Shown here piece by piece: positions 25,027 through 34,677 of a stretch of 64,000 nucleotides of DNA. Both the position numbers and the translations under genes were made by a program. The DNA comes from DASYPQ01 sp036006425 (GTDB lineage: Bacteria > Planctomycetota > UBA1135 > GCA-002686595): the NCBI GenBank assembly GCA_036006425.1, contig DASYPQ010000003.1, forward strand, positions 1 to 64,000, read 5' to 3'. The notes under the pieces were generated by a model. That model had not been told where the DNA came from. It worked only from the letters and a program-made list of their open reading frames with translations, and ran no database searches. Each line of letters begins with the position of its first letter. Position 1 is the first letter of the stretch.

Positions 25027-25934
25027 CGGCGCGCACCCAGACCGAGATCTACCGGCCGTTCCGGGGCACGCTCCAGCCCGCCTCGAGCGGGTCGCTCGCG
25101 CTCGCGCGCGTCGGGATCGCCGCGGCGCTGAAGAAGAAGCTGCCGCTCGTCGTGCTCCTCGCGCCGCCGGCGATCGGCGCGATCATCATCTCGTTCGTCG
25201 TCTACGCGCGCTTCTCGGTGGAGCAGGGTGCTGCGCCGGAAGTCCTCGGCGGCCCCTCGCCGGCGAGCGTGATCGCGGCCGGGTTCGCGAAGTCGATGCT
25301 CCAGGTGCGCGAGCTGATCATGTACTTCCACCTCGCGACGAGCGTGTTCTCGCTGCTCGTGATCGCCTGGTTCGGCGCCGGACTCGTCGCGGACGACCGC
25401 CGCACGGGCGCGCACCTGCTGTACTTCTCCAGGCCGTTGACGGTCGGCGGATTCCTCGCGGCCAAGTTCCTGACGCTGTTCTTCTTCGCGCTGCTCACGG
25501 TCCTCCTCCCGAGCCTCGTGATCTGCACCGTCGCCACGTTCGCGTCGCCGGACTGGGCGTTCCTGAAGGAGGAGTCGCGCGTCGTGTACGCTTCGATCGG
25601 CTTCGGGTTCCTGTGGGCGGTCGTCTGGTCGAGCGTGATGCTCTCGATCTCGAGCCTCTTCGCGCGCAAGACGTTCGCGCTCGTCGCGAGCTTCGCGTTC
25701 TTCATGCTGAGCGGCGCGATCGCGGTGGTCCTCGCGAACCTGCAGGACGACGACCGCTACCTCGCGCTCAGCCTCCAGGGCAATTTCCGTCGCGTCGCGA
25801 TCTGGATGTTCGACATGAAGCCGCGCGGACTCGACTGGGCCGTCGGGTGGTCGTTCGCAGGTCTCGCCGCGACGACCGTCCTCGCGTGGACGATCCTCGT
25901 CGCTCGCGCCCGGCGCATGGAGGCGTCGGCGTGA
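25023..25934 (+). CDS. ABC-2 type permease subunit (first)
   Basis: A 303-residue membrane protein starting GTG 25023 (GTGA overlap). About 40 hydrophilic residues precede six hydrophobic segments: LVVLLAPPAIGAIIISFVVY, YFHLATSVFSLLVIAWFGAG, FLTLFFFALLTVLLPSLVIC and others. The LVADDRRTGAHLLYFSRPL segment after the second is the conserved cytoplasmic motif of ABC-2 exporters of the NatB/YhaP type. It forms a likely export channel with the ATPase upstream. The stop overlaps the next ATPase start (GTGA). Confidence 0.82.
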   Translation: MTARTQTEIYRPFRGTLQPASSGSLALARVGIAAALKKKLPLVVLLAPPAIGAIIISFVVYARFSVEQGAAPEVLGGPSPASVIAAGFAKSMLQVRELIMYFHLATSVFSLLVIAWFGAGLVADDRRTGAHLLYFSRPLTVGGFLAAKFLTLFFFALLTVLLPSLVICTVATFASPDWAFLKEESRVVYASIGFGFLWAVVWSSVMLSISSLFARKTFALVASFAFFMLSGAIAVVLANLQDDDRYLALSLQGNFRRVAIWMFDMKPRGLDWAVGWSFAGLAATTVLAWTILVARARRMEASA

Positions 25935-26854
25935 GCGCGGTGGTGACGGCACGGGACCTCTCGCGCTGGTACGGCCCGGTCGTCGGCCTCGTCGACGTGT
26001 CGCTGACGCTCGAGAGCGGGATCATCGGACTGCTCGGGCCGAACGGAGCGGGCAAGTCGACGCTCCTGAAGCTCGTCGCGGGCGAGATCCGTCCCTCGCG
26101 CGGAGCGATCGAGGTGCTCGGCCGCGATCCGTTCGCGAACCGCGCGCACTTCGCGGACACGGGCTTCTGTCCTCAACAGGACGCGCTGTACGGCGACATG
26201 ACGGGCCTCGCGTTCGTCACGTTCCTGCTCCGGCTCTCCGGGTACTCGGCGCGCGATGCGCGCGAGCGCGCCGGAAGGGCGCTCGAGCGCGTCGGTCTCT
26301 CCGACGCGATGGACCGGCGCACGCGCGAGTATTCCCGCGGGATGCGCCAGCGCACGAAGATCGCGCAGGCGATCGCCCACGGGCCGAAGTTCCTCATCGC
26401 CGACGAGCCGCTCGCCGGCCTCGATCCGGTCGCGCGCCGCGGCATCGTCGAGCTGTTCCGCGAGCTCCAGCGCGAGGGCCTCGCGCTGCTCGTGTCGAGC
26501 CACGTGCTTCACGAGATCGAGGAGCTGACGCGCGAGGTCGTGCTCCTGCACCGCGGCCGCGTCCTCGCCCAGGGCGACGTCCAGGGCATCCGCGCGCTGC
26601 TCTCGAGCCATCCGAGGAAGGTCGAGTTCCGCGTGCGCGACGCGCGGCGTCTCGCGCGCGCGGTCGTCGAGATGCCCGGAGTCCGCGGCGTGCGGATCTC
26701 GGCGGACGGAACCGAGCTGGGCGTCGAAACCTCGGATCTCGACGGGTTCCTCGGCGCGCTTCCCGCGATCGCCGCGGCGACGCGCGCCGGCATCCAGAGC
26801 CTCCACACTCCGGACGCGGGGCTCGAGGCCGTGTTCGACTACCTCGTGGGGTGA
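25931..26854 (+). CDS. ABC transporter ATPase (second of two in operon)
   Basis: A 307-residue ATPase starting GTG 25931 (GTGA overlap). Walker A GPNGAGKSTLLK, signature YSRGMRQRTKIAQAI, Walker B FLIADEPLAGLDPVAR, then SSHVLHEIEEL. It parallels the first ATPase but is clearly different in sequence, so the two are not a recent duplication. The C-terminal domain (about 215-307) differs in length. It is followed by its own permease via another GTGA junction, which implies two exporters, or one four-component complex, made from a single transcript. Confidence 0.87.
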   Translation: MSAVVTARDLSRWYGPVVGLVDVSLTLESGIIGLLGPNGAGKSTLLKLVAGEIRPSRGAIEVLGRDPFANRAHFADTGFCPQQDALYGDMTGLAFVTFLLRLSGYSARDARERAGRALERVGLSDAMDRRTREYSRGMRQRTKIAQAIAHGPKFLIADEPLAGLDPVARRGIVELFRELQREGLALLVSSHVLHEIEELTREVVLLHRGRVLAQGDVQGIRALLSSHPRKVEFRVRDARRLARAVVEMPGVRGVRISADGTELGVETSDLDGFLGALPAIAAATRAGIQSLHTPDAGLEAVFDYLVG

Positions 26855-27639
26855 CCATGCCGGGTCTCGTCGAAGCCACGATCCTCCTCTTCCGCACGCA
26901 GGTCGCGCGCGTGTGGTGGAGTCGCCGCACGCTCGCGTGCCTGGCGCTCGCGGCGGCTCCCCCGGCGATGGCCTGGATCATCGCGCACATCAACACGCGG
27001 GTCCCGCCGGCGGGGATCGCCACGCACCTCGGCTGGCTCCTGCTCGTCCAGATCGTCACGCCGCTCTGCGCCCTCGTGTGCGGCTCGGCGGTCGTCACCG
27101 AGGAGATCGAGGACCGCACGATCACCTACCTGTTCTCGCGCCCGATCCCGCGCGCCGCGGTGCTGCTCGGACGCTGGCTGGCGTCGCTCGTCGTCGTCAG
27201 CGTCGTCCTCGGTCTCTCGGCCTGGCTCACGACGGCCGTCGCGCGCAGCTCGCCGGTCGCCGGAGCACCCGTCGACGACCGGATCACGGTTCCTCTCCTC
27301 GCCGCGGTGTGGATCGGAGGCGCCGTCTACTCCGCGCTGTTCGCGGCCGCCGGCGTGATCTTCCGCCACCCGATGATCGCCGGCCTCGCGTACGCGTTCG
27401 CGGTCGAGGGGTTCCTCGCCAACCTCCCCGGCCGGAACCAGGCGCTGACGGTCCAGTACTACCTGCGCAGCGTGATCGCCGCGACCGGCTCCCCGGAGTG
27501 GCGCCACGTCGAGGGATTCGCGTCGTCGAAGTTCGAGACCCTCGGCGCAGCGACGACGACGCTCGCCGTCGTGCTCGTGGTCGTGCTCGCGCTCGCTTCG
27601 TGGCGGATCTCGCGCAAGGAGTTCGTCCTCAGCGCGTGA
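26851..27639 (+). CDS. ABC-2 type permease subunit (second)
   Basis: A 262-residue membrane protein. GTG 26851 overlaps the ATPase stop; ATG 26857 is an alternative. Hydrophobic segments include TLACLALAAAPPAMAWIIAHI, LLLVQIVTPLCALVCGSAVV, WLASLVVVSVVLGLSAWLT and VWIGGAVYSALFAAAGVIF. The motif VVTEEIEDRTITYLFSRPIPR is the ABC-2 cytoplasmic loop. The C-terminus has a last helix ending in WRISRKEFVLSA. It ends the operon and overlaps the convergent DUF1579 gene by 11 bases. Confidence 0.8.
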   Translation: MTMPGLVEATILLFRTQVARVWWSRRTLACLALAAAPPAMAWIIAHINTRVPPAGIATHLGWLLLVQIVTPLCALVCGSAVVTEEIEDRTITYLFSRPIPRAAVLLGRWLASLVVVSVVLGLSAWLTTAVARSSPVAGAPVDDRITVPLLAAVWIGGAVYSALFAAAGVIFRHPMIAGLAYAFAVEGFLANLPGRNQALTVQYYLRSVIAATGSPEWRHVEGFASSKFETLGAATTTLAVVLVVVLALASWRISRKEFVLSA

Positions 27640-28276
27640 CCGGGGCCTTCCGGTAGTGCCAGACGCGCGTCGTGCGGTCGACGCCGTCGGCGCCGGGCTC
27701 GAGCTGTTCGAGGACGAAGTGATCGGCCGCGAGCAGGCGGATGCGGCTCCTCGCGCGCACGGTCGATCCGGACCGCGGATCCGCGCGCTCGAGCGTGAAC
27801 ACGAGGCCGGGTCCCTGGAGGTCGCCCGTACCGTGCGCGACCTCCATCGCCTGCGAAAGATCCGAGATCATCATCAGCTCGTATTCGGCGCGCCCCGTAT
27901 CGAAGCCGAGGTAGCCGGTCGTCGTTCCGCTCGTGCCGGCGAAGTCGATCGTCGCCTCCCAGTGCATGTAGCGCCCGCCGAGGATCCATCCGAGCGTCGC
28001 GTGCCCGCGGTACGGCTCGGCCTCGTCCCCCGCCGCCGAGATCAGCGAGAGCGCGACGTCCCATTCCCCCGCGAGCGGCGCGAGAGCGGCGTGCCTGGTG
28101 CCGGGGCGACTCGCGAGCGCGAGCTGTCGGACCTGCGCGTCGAGCGCCGCCGCCGTCGCCGCGGGCGTCGGGGCGACGGGCACTCCAGGCAGCGGGTGCG
28201 TGCCGCCGGACTCGCAGGCGGCGAGGACGAGGAACGCGAAGAACGAGGACGCGAGGCGGGACGGAGGGAGCGGCAT
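27629..28276 (-). CDS. DUF1579-like lipoprotein
   Basis: A 215-residue protein with the lipoprotein signal SSFFAFLVLAACESGG (lipidated Cys at about residue 20). The mature domain begins LAPLAGEWDVALSLISAAGDEAEPYRG and continues GHATLGWILGGRYMHWEATIDF and TTGYLGFDTGRAEYELMMISDLS. This pattern is typical of DUF1579, a lipocalin-like family of unknown ligand. ATG 28276 was chosen because it directly precedes the signal; longer in-frame starts lack one. A TAGGCT -10-like hexamer ends seven bases before the ATG, so the mRNA may be leaderless. Its 3' end overlaps the ABC-2 permease gene on the other strand by 11 bases. Confidence 0.75.
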   Translation of the reverse strand: MPLPPSRLASSFFAFLVLAACESGGTHPLPGVPVAPTPAATAAALDAQVRQLALASRPGTRHAALAPLAGEWDVALSLISAAGDEAEPYRGHATLGWILGGRYMHWEATIDFAGTSGTTTGYLGFDTGRAEYELMMISDLSQAMEVAHGTGDLQGPGLVFTLERADPRSGSTVRARSRIRLLAADHFVLEQLEPGADGVDRTTRVWHYRKAPVTR

Positions 28277-28283
28277 CGGGAGA

Positions 28284-28289
28284 AGCCTA
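28284..28289 (-). promoter_or_regulatory. TAGGCT -10-like element of DUF1579 gene
   Basis: Minus-strand GCTAGGCT ends seven bases before the ATG at 28276. A transcript starting at the usual distance from this element would begin at or next to the start codon. Confidence 0.4.
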
Positions 28290-28412
28290 GCCGCGTCCGC
28301 CGGCGACTGCACCGGTGGCTCCCGCGCAGGACAGACGGGCGTGCAAACCGGCGACGGACGATGGCACGCCATGTGCCCAGGGCGGCGCGACCACCGAACC
28401 CAGGAGACCACC

Positions 28413-28823
28413 ATGTTCACCCAGTTGAAGATGCCGGTACTTGCTCTCGCACTCTCCGCCGTCCTCGCCCCGATCTCGGCCGCGGACGGATTCGGGATCG
28501 CCTACACGAAGAAGGGTTCGCACGGCGCGTTCTCCCTCGGATTCTCGACGGGCGCGTTCTTCGGCGGCAACTGCGAGCCGTGCCGCGCGCCGGCGCCGGC
28601 GTATTGGATGCCCGGTCACTACGAGACCGTGTACCGACCCGTGTGGATCGAAGGCTGTGTCGACCGCGTCTGGGTCCCGCCGGTCTATCGATGGGAGTAC
28701 CACGGCTGCGGCCGGCCGGTTCGAGTTTGCGTCTGCGGCGGACACTTCGAAATGGTGCGACGTCCAGGGCGCTACGAGTCGCGCGCCGTGACGGTCTGGG
28801 TCGACGGCGCCTGGCGCTCCTGA
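28413..28823 (+). CDS. Small secreted protein, unknown function
   Basis: A 136-residue protein with a Sec signal (residues 1-24, MPVLALALSAVLAPISAADG). The mature part is rich in Tyr, Trp, Pro, Cys and Gly. It contains two similar phrases, MPGHYETVYRPVWIEG and RPGRYESRAVTVWVDG, suggesting an internal repeat of a short beta-hairpin. Six cysteines (in CEPC, GCV, GCG and VCVCG) could form disulfides or bind metal. I recall similar short YxxVW-rich secreted proteins in Planctomycetes, without known function. ATG 28413 is preceded by CAGGAGACC. Followed by two hairpins. Confidence 0.7.
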   Translation: MFTQLKMPVLALALSAVLAPISAADGFGIAYTKKGSHGAFSLGFSTGAFFGGNCEPCRAPAPAYWMPGHYETVYRPVWIEGCVDRVWVPPVYRWEYHGCGRPVRVCVCGGHFEMVRRPGRYESRAVTVWVDGAWRS

Positions 28824-28827
28824 AGTC

Positions 28828-28891
28828 CGAGACCGGCTCTGGATGGGGACCGGTCTCGGTGGCCCCTGCCGGGCGAACCCCGGCAGGGGCC
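28828..28891 (+). terminator. Tandem hairpins between convergent genes
   Basis: Hairpin 1: CGAGACCGG (28828-28836) with CCGGTCTCG (28850-28858). Hairpin 2: GGCCCCTGCCGGG (28861-28873) with CCCGGCAGGGGCC (28879-28891), loop CGAAC. The second has a very stable 13-pair stem followed by GTCTCGTTCCTC. Together they fill the 78-base gap between the secreted-protein gene and egtD and probably stop transcription from both sides. Confidence 0.65.
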
Positions 28892-28901
28892 GTCTCGTTC
28901 C

Positions 28902-29900
28902 TCAGGCGCCGGGCGCGAACAGGCTGACGCTGAAGCGTTCGGCCGTGTCGAGCCACGTCCGCTCGATCCGGAGCCCCGCGCGGCGCGCGAGCTCCTCGAT
29001 CTCCCCGCGCGAGTACTTGTAGGAGTCCTCGGTGTGGATGCGCTCGCCGGCCGCGAGGGCGACGTCGAGATGGAGGCGGCCGACGTGCACCGTCTGCGCG
29101 CACGTGCTCTCGAGGTGCATCTCGATCCGCCCGGCCTCGTCGTCGTAGAGCGCGACGTGGCGGAATCGAGTCGTGTCGAAGTCGGCTCCCAGCTCGGAAT
29201 TCACGCGCGCGAGGAGGTTCCGGTTGAACCGCGCCGTCACTCCGCGCGCGTCGTCGTAGGCGCGCTCGAGCACATGCTTGTCCTTGCGCAAATCGATCCC
29301 GACGAGTAGGCGGTCGTTCCTCGTCAACCGGCGCGCGAGTCGCCCGAGGAAGCGCGCGGCCTCGTCGCGCGTCAGGTTCCCGACGTTGGAGCCGAGCCAG
29401 AGGACGAGCTTGCCGTTCGGCGTCGGCTCGTCGAGCTTCGCGAGTCCCGCCTCGTACTCCGCTTCGATCGCGCGGATCGAGACGCCCGGATGGAGCGCGA
29501 GGAGCCCGGGCGCGCCCGCGAGGAGAGCGCTCCTCGAGATGTCGATCGGAAAGTAGCGCAGCGTGTCCGCGCGGGCGAGCAGCGCCTGGACGAGGTGGCG
29601 CGTCTTGCGCGCGCTCCCGCTGCCGAGCTCGACGAGCGCGCAGCCGGGAGCGACGGCGCCCGCGATCTCGCCCGCGTGGCGCGCGAGGATCTCGTCCTCC
29701 GCGCGCGTCAGGTAGTACTCGGGGAGCTCGCAGATCTCCTCGAAGAGCGCCGAACCGGCGGCGTCGTAGAAGAAGCGGCACGGCAAGCGCTTCTCCTGCG
29801 CGCGCAGTCCGCTAGCGACGGCGCGCGCGAGGTCCTCTCCACCCGCGGCGGGATCCCCGGCGACGAGGTCGAACCGTCCGTCGCGGATCTCCGGCGCCAT
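28902..29900 (-). CDS. egtD: L-histidine N-alpha-methyltransferase EgtD
   Basis: A 332-residue S-adenosylmethionine-dependent methyltransferase. The opening PCRFFYDAAGSALFEEICELPEYYLTR-like stretch is diagnostic of EgtD. It is followed by the SAM-binding ELGSGSARKTRHL (about residues 90-102), YFPIDISRSAL, LWLGSNVGNLTRDEA, and the C-terminal region with HTEDSYKYSRGEIEELARRAG. The family trimethylates histidine to hercynine, the first step to ergothioneine. No EgtB, EgtC or EgtE gene is adjacent. A TTGACC-16-GATGCT promoter ends six bases before the ATG. Convergent with the small secreted-protein gene. Confidence 0.9.
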   Translation of the reverse strand: MAPEIRDGRFDLVAGDPAAGGEDLARAVASGLRAQEKRLPCRFFYDAAGSALFEEICELPEYYLTRAEDEILARHAGEIAGAVAPGCALVELGSGSARKTRHLVQALLARADTLRYFPIDISRSALLAGAPGLLALHPGVSIRAIEAEYEAGLAKLDEPTPNGKLVLWLGSNVGNLTRDEAARFLGRLARRLTRNDRLLVGIDLRKDKHVLERAYDDARGVTARFNRNLLARVNSELGADFDTTRFRHVALYDDEAGRIEMHLESTCAQTVHVGRLHLDVALAAGERIHTEDSYKYSRGEIEELARRAGLRIERTWLDTAERFSVSLFAPGA

Positions 29901-29906
29901 CCGTCC

Positions 29907-29934
29907 AGCATCGCAGGCACCCGGCGCCGGTCAA
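29907..29934 (-). promoter_or_regulatory. Putative leaderless promoter of egtD
   Basis: Minus strand: TTGACC (29934-29929), 16-base spacer, GATGCT (29912-29907), then six bases to the ATG at 29900. It has the best -35 of any promoter candidate in the window. Confidence 0.45.
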
Positions 29935-29980
29935 GGACGCTTGCGCAACCGAACCCCGATCGTGCAACGTGGACTCTCCC

Positions 29981-31408
<1,428 letters not shown>

Positions 31409-31419
31409 TCCGCCGACGC

Positions 31420-32577
31420 TCAGGCGCGGAACGCCCGGAGTCGCCGGCACGCCTCGGCGAGCACGTCGTTCTCCTTCGCGTAGCACACGCGCAGGAACCG
31501 CTCGCCGCCCGTGCCGGTGTAGAACGCCGTGCCGGGGATCGTCGCGACGCCGGCGCGCTCCAGGACGGCCATCGCGGCTTCCCGCGCGCTCGCGAATCCG
31601 AGGTGCGCGACGTCCGCGAGCACGTAGTAGGCGCCCTGCGGCACGACCGGGTTCATCCCCGCCGCATCGAGCGCGTCGCACGTCATCGCGCGCTTCGTCC
31701 CGTAGTCGGTCGCGAGCGCGTCGAAGAAGCTCTGCGGCGCCTGGAAGCCCGCCGCGACTCCGTGCTGGAGCGGCGTCGGCGCGCACACGTAGAAGAGGTC
31801 GTTCACGAGCGTCATCGCGCGCGCCATCGGTTCCGGCGCGACGGCGTAGCCGAGTCGCCAGCCGGTGATGCTGAACGTCTTGGAGAGTCCCATGATCGTC
31901 ACGGTGCGCTCGCGGAGATCGGAGACAGTCGCGGGCGACACGTGGTCGCGCCCGTCGTAGCGGATGTGCTCGTAGATCTCGTCGGTGATCACGAGCAGGT
32001 CGCGCTCGCGGGCGACGCGCGCGAGGATCTCGAGCTCGCCGCGATCGAACATCTTCCCGCACGGGTTCGACGGCGTGCAGACGACGATCGCGCGCGTGTT
32101 CGGCCGCAGCGCAGCGCGGAGCGCGCTCTCGACGAGCGCGAACGCCGGCGCCTCGAGCGCGAGGAACTGGGGCTCGAGACCGGCGAGGATCGCCGCGTTC
32201 AGGTGGTAGCCGTAGTACGGCTCGAACAGCAGGATGCCGTCGCCGGGATCGAGGAGCGCGTGCACGGCGCAGGCGAACGCGCCCGTCGCGCCGACGGTCA
32301 CCACGATCTCGGTCGCGGGGTCCGCCCGGAGGCCGTTCTGGCGCTCGAGCTTCGCCGCGATTGCCTTCCGCAGCCCGGCGTCGCCTTCGGGGAACGAGTA
32401 CGTGCTCTTGTTCTCGCGGATCGCGGCGATCGCGCCCTCGCGGACGAGCGGCGGCGTCGGCAGGTCGCAGATCCCCTGCCCGAGGTTGATGCCGCGCACG
32501 CGCTCGCATTCGCGCGTCATGCGCCGGATGTCGGACTGCACGAGCCCCTGGAGGCGGCGTGACGTGGCGCGGGACAT
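31420..32577 (-). CDS. Pyridoxal-phosphate aminotransferase, class I/II
   Basis: A 385-residue fold-type I aminotransferase. The N-terminus INLGQGICDLPTPPLVREGA is typical of class I enzymes. Later come VTVGATGAFACAVHALLDPGD, the CTPSNPCGKMFDRGEL segment, ITDEIYEHIRYDG (PLP-contacting Asp and Tyr), and the lysine in GLSKTFSITGWRLGY (Lys233). The C-terminal arginine-containing segment RFLRVCYAKEND matches the carboxylate-binding site. Substrate is likely an alpha-amino acid; aspartate, methionine or kynurenine types are possible. ATG 32577 lies ten bases from a TAGGCT element shared with the divergent GH172-type gene. Confidence 0.85.
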   Translation of the reverse strand: MSRATSRRLQGLVQSDIRRMTRECERVRGINLGQGICDLPTPPLVREGAIAAIRENKSTYSFPEGDAGLRKAIAAKLERQNGLRADPATEIVVTVGATGAFACAVHALLDPGDGILLFEPYYGYHLNAAILAGLEPQFLALEAPAFALVESALRAALRPNTRAIVVCTPSNPCGKMFDRGELEILARVARERDLLVITDEIYEHIRYDGRDHVSPATVSDLRERTVTIMGLSKTFSITGWRLGYAVAPEPMARAMTLVNDLFYVCAPTPLQHGVAAGFQAPQSFFDALATDYGTKRAMTCDALDAAGMNPVVPQGAYYVLADVAHLGFASAREAAMAVLERAGVATIPGTAFYTGTGGERFLRVCYAKENDVLAEACRRLRAFRA

Positions 32578-32586
32578 GCGGCGCGC

Positions 32587-32593
32587 TAGCCTA
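32587..32593. promoter_or_regulatory. Overlapping divergent -10 elements (TAGCCTA)
   Basis: The seven bases TAGCCTA give TAGCCT on the plus strand (32587-32592, nine bases before ATG 32602) and TAGGCT on the minus strand (32593-32588, ten bases before ATG 32577). Only 24 bases separate the two start codons. Both transcripts would be leaderless or nearly so, and simultaneous use seems sterically exclusive. Confidence 0.45.
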
Positions 32594-32601
32594 TCGCCCC
32601 C

Positions 32602-34596
32602 ATGCTGCTCGCGCTCGCCTTGCTGCTGCAGAACCCCGCTCGCCCCGCGATCGATCTCGCCGGGCTGCTCGCCGAGCTTGTCGACCGCAGCGCGCTGGGG
32701 CGGCTCCCGGCGCCGCCCTACGTCGCGCGCCAGGCCTCGAGCTACGACCGCGCGTCGGTGTCGCCCGACAAGGACTGGTTCGCGAACGGCGACGCCGGGC
32801 AGTACGTGCGCACGGAGGAGCGCGAGGGCCGGACCGAAGGCGTGCTGCTCGACGTCGACGGCCCGGGAGCGATCGTCCGCATCTGGTCGGCGAATCCCGC
32901 CGGCACGCTCCGGATCACGCTCGACGGCGCGGACGCTCCCGTGCTCGCGGAGGACATGGCGTCGCTCCTCGGCGGCACCGGCAAGGTCGCGGCACCGCTC
33001 TCGCAGCAGACGTCGCACGGCTGGAACCTCTACCTGCCGATCCCCTACGCGAAGCACTGCCTCGTCACCTGCGACCAGCCGAAGGACGTCTACTACCACC
33101 TCGGCTACCGCACGTATCCGACCGGAACGGCGGTGACGAGCTTCGCGGCCGACGACCTGAAGCGCGGCGCGACCGCGATCGACCTCGCGAACGCCACTCT
33201 CGCGCACCCGCACCAGTTCGCGAACGCCGACGGAGCGCACACGTTCGGCTACGAGCTCGACGCCGCGCACCCCGGAGGCAGGTTCGTCGCCAGCGACGCG
33301 AAGCTCGCGCACGGACCGCGAGCGGCGGACTACCTGGAGTTTCGCGTGAGGGCCGACGATCTCCCGCTCGCACTCCGCCGCGCGATCCTGCGGATCTCGT
33401 TCGACGGAGAGGAGACCGTGGTCTGTCCGCTCGGCGACTTTTTCGCGACGGCTCCAGGCGTCAACGACTACCAGAGCTGGCCGATCACCGTCGGCTCCGG
33501 AGGCGACGAGAGCGGATTCGAGGCGGATCTCGTGTGCCGCTGGGTGATGCCGTACCGCGACCGGATCGAGCTTGCCGTCGACCCGAACGGCGCGAAGGGG
33601 TTGAGCATCCTCGGCGAGGTGCACACCGAGCCGTGGACCTTCGACGACCGTTCGCTCCTCTTCCACGCGCGCTGGCGCGCGTCGGGGCGCGTCTCGACGC
33701 GACCGAAGCGCGACTGGACGCACCTCGCCGTCACCGGCCGCGGCGTGTTCGTCGGCGACATGCTCTCGATCGGCAATCCGGTCAAGGCCTGGTGGGGCGA
33801 AGGCGACGAGAAGTTCTACGTCGACGGCGAGACGTTCCCCTCGCACTTCGGGACGGGCACGGAGGACTACTACGGGTACGCGTGGTGCGGGACGGAGCTC
33901 TTCCAGGCGCCGCTCCACGACCAGACGCGCTGCGACGGCCCCGGGAACTTCGGCTGGTGCTCGGTGAACCGCTTCCGCGCGCTCGACGCGATCCCGTTCG
34001 AGAAGGGCCTGCGGTTCGACATGGAGCTGTGGCACTGGCGCGAGTGCACGGTCGAGATGGCGGCGACGACGTTCTACTACGCGCGACCGGGCGCGAAGGA
34101 CGACACGCCTGCGATCCGCGACGCCGATCTCTCCGTCGCGAAGCTCGAATGGAAACCGTTCCGCATCGACGGCGCGGTCGAAGCCGAGGATGCGCAGGTG
34201 GTCGCGGCGAGCCCCGGGATCGCGCACGAGCCGCAGGCCCTCGACGACGAGCAGTGGTCCGGCGGACGCCAGCTGTGGGTGCGCGCCAAGGCCGTCGGCG
34301 ACTTCGTCGAGCTCGCCGTGCCGGTCGCGAGCGCGGGCCGCCACGAGATCGTCGTGTATCCGACGAGGAGCTTCGACTACGGCATCGTGCAGTTCTCTGT
34401 CGACGGCGCGCGCGCGGGCGATCCGGTCGTCACGTTCAACACGGAGGAGCACGCCGTCGGCGCACCACGCGCGATTTCACTCGGAACCTTCGATGTCGGC
34501 CGCGAGTTCAAGCTCCGCGCGGAGCTCGTCGGGACGAGCGACCGCTCGGATGCGCCGCACACGTATTTCGGTATCGATTGCGTCGTCGTGCGTTGA
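32602..34596 (+). CDS. DUF2961 (GH172-type) secreted glycoside hydrolase
   Basis: A 664-residue protein with a short signal-like N-terminus (LLALALLLQNPARPA). The N-terminal half carries DUF2961 features: ASSYDRASVSPDKDWFANGD, the VDGPGAIVRIWSANPAGTLR strand, a YHLGYRTYPTGTAVTSF segment, and the hallmark GTGTEDYYGYAWCGTELFQAP. DUF2961 includes characterised fructofuranose/arabinofuranose-active enzymes (GH172) that form oligomers. The C-terminal third (after about residue 510) resembles an extra beta-sandwich (VEAEDAQVVAASPGI onward), possibly carbohydrate-binding. It is divergent from the aminotransferase and followed by another large secreted protein. Exact sugar unknown. Confidence 0.78.
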   Translation: MLLALALLLQNPARPAIDLAGLLAELVDRSALGRLPAPPYVARQASSYDRASVSPDKDWFANGDAGQYVRTEEREGRTEGVLLDVDGPGAIVRIWSANPAGTLRITLDGADAPVLAEDMASLLGGTGKVAAPLSQQTSHGWNLYLPIPYAKHCLVTCDQPKDVYYHLGYRTYPTGTAVTSFAADDLKRGATAIDLANATLAHPHQFANADGAHTFGYELDAAHPGGRFVASDAKLAHGPRAADYLEFRVRADDLPLALRRAILRISFDGEETVVCPLGDFFATAPGVNDYQSWPITVGSGGDESGFEADLVCRWVMPYRDRIELAVDPNGAKGLSILGEVHTEPWTFDDRSLLFHARWRASGRVSTRPKRDWTHLAVTGRGVFVGDMLSIGNPVKAWWGEGDEKFYVDGETFPSHFGTGTEDYYGYAWCGTELFQAPLHDQTRCDGPGNFGWCSVNRFRALDAIPFEKGLRFDMELWHWRECTVEMAATTFYYARPGAKDDTPAIRDADLSVAKLEWKPFRIDGAVEAEDAQVVAASPGIAHEPQALDDEQWSGGRQLWVRAKAVGDFVELAVPVASAGRHEIVVYPTRSFDYGIVQFSVDGARAGDPVVTFNTEEHAVGAPRAISLGTFDVGREFKLRAELVGTSDRSDAPHTYFGIDCVVVR

Positions 34597-34655
34597 TCTC
34601 GAAGGCTCGAGAGTCGCTGGCGGCGGTCGCGCTGGTCGGATCCCGCCGCGTGCGG

Positions 34656-34661
34656 TAGCGT
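34656..34661 (+). promoter_or_regulatory. TAGCGT -10-like element
   Basis: GGTAGCGT ends 16 bases before ATG 34678. A weaker match to the recurring hexamer; suggests the 908-residue protein gene can be transcribed on its own. Confidence 0.3.
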
Positions 34662-34677
34662 GTAGTCGGGAAACCCC

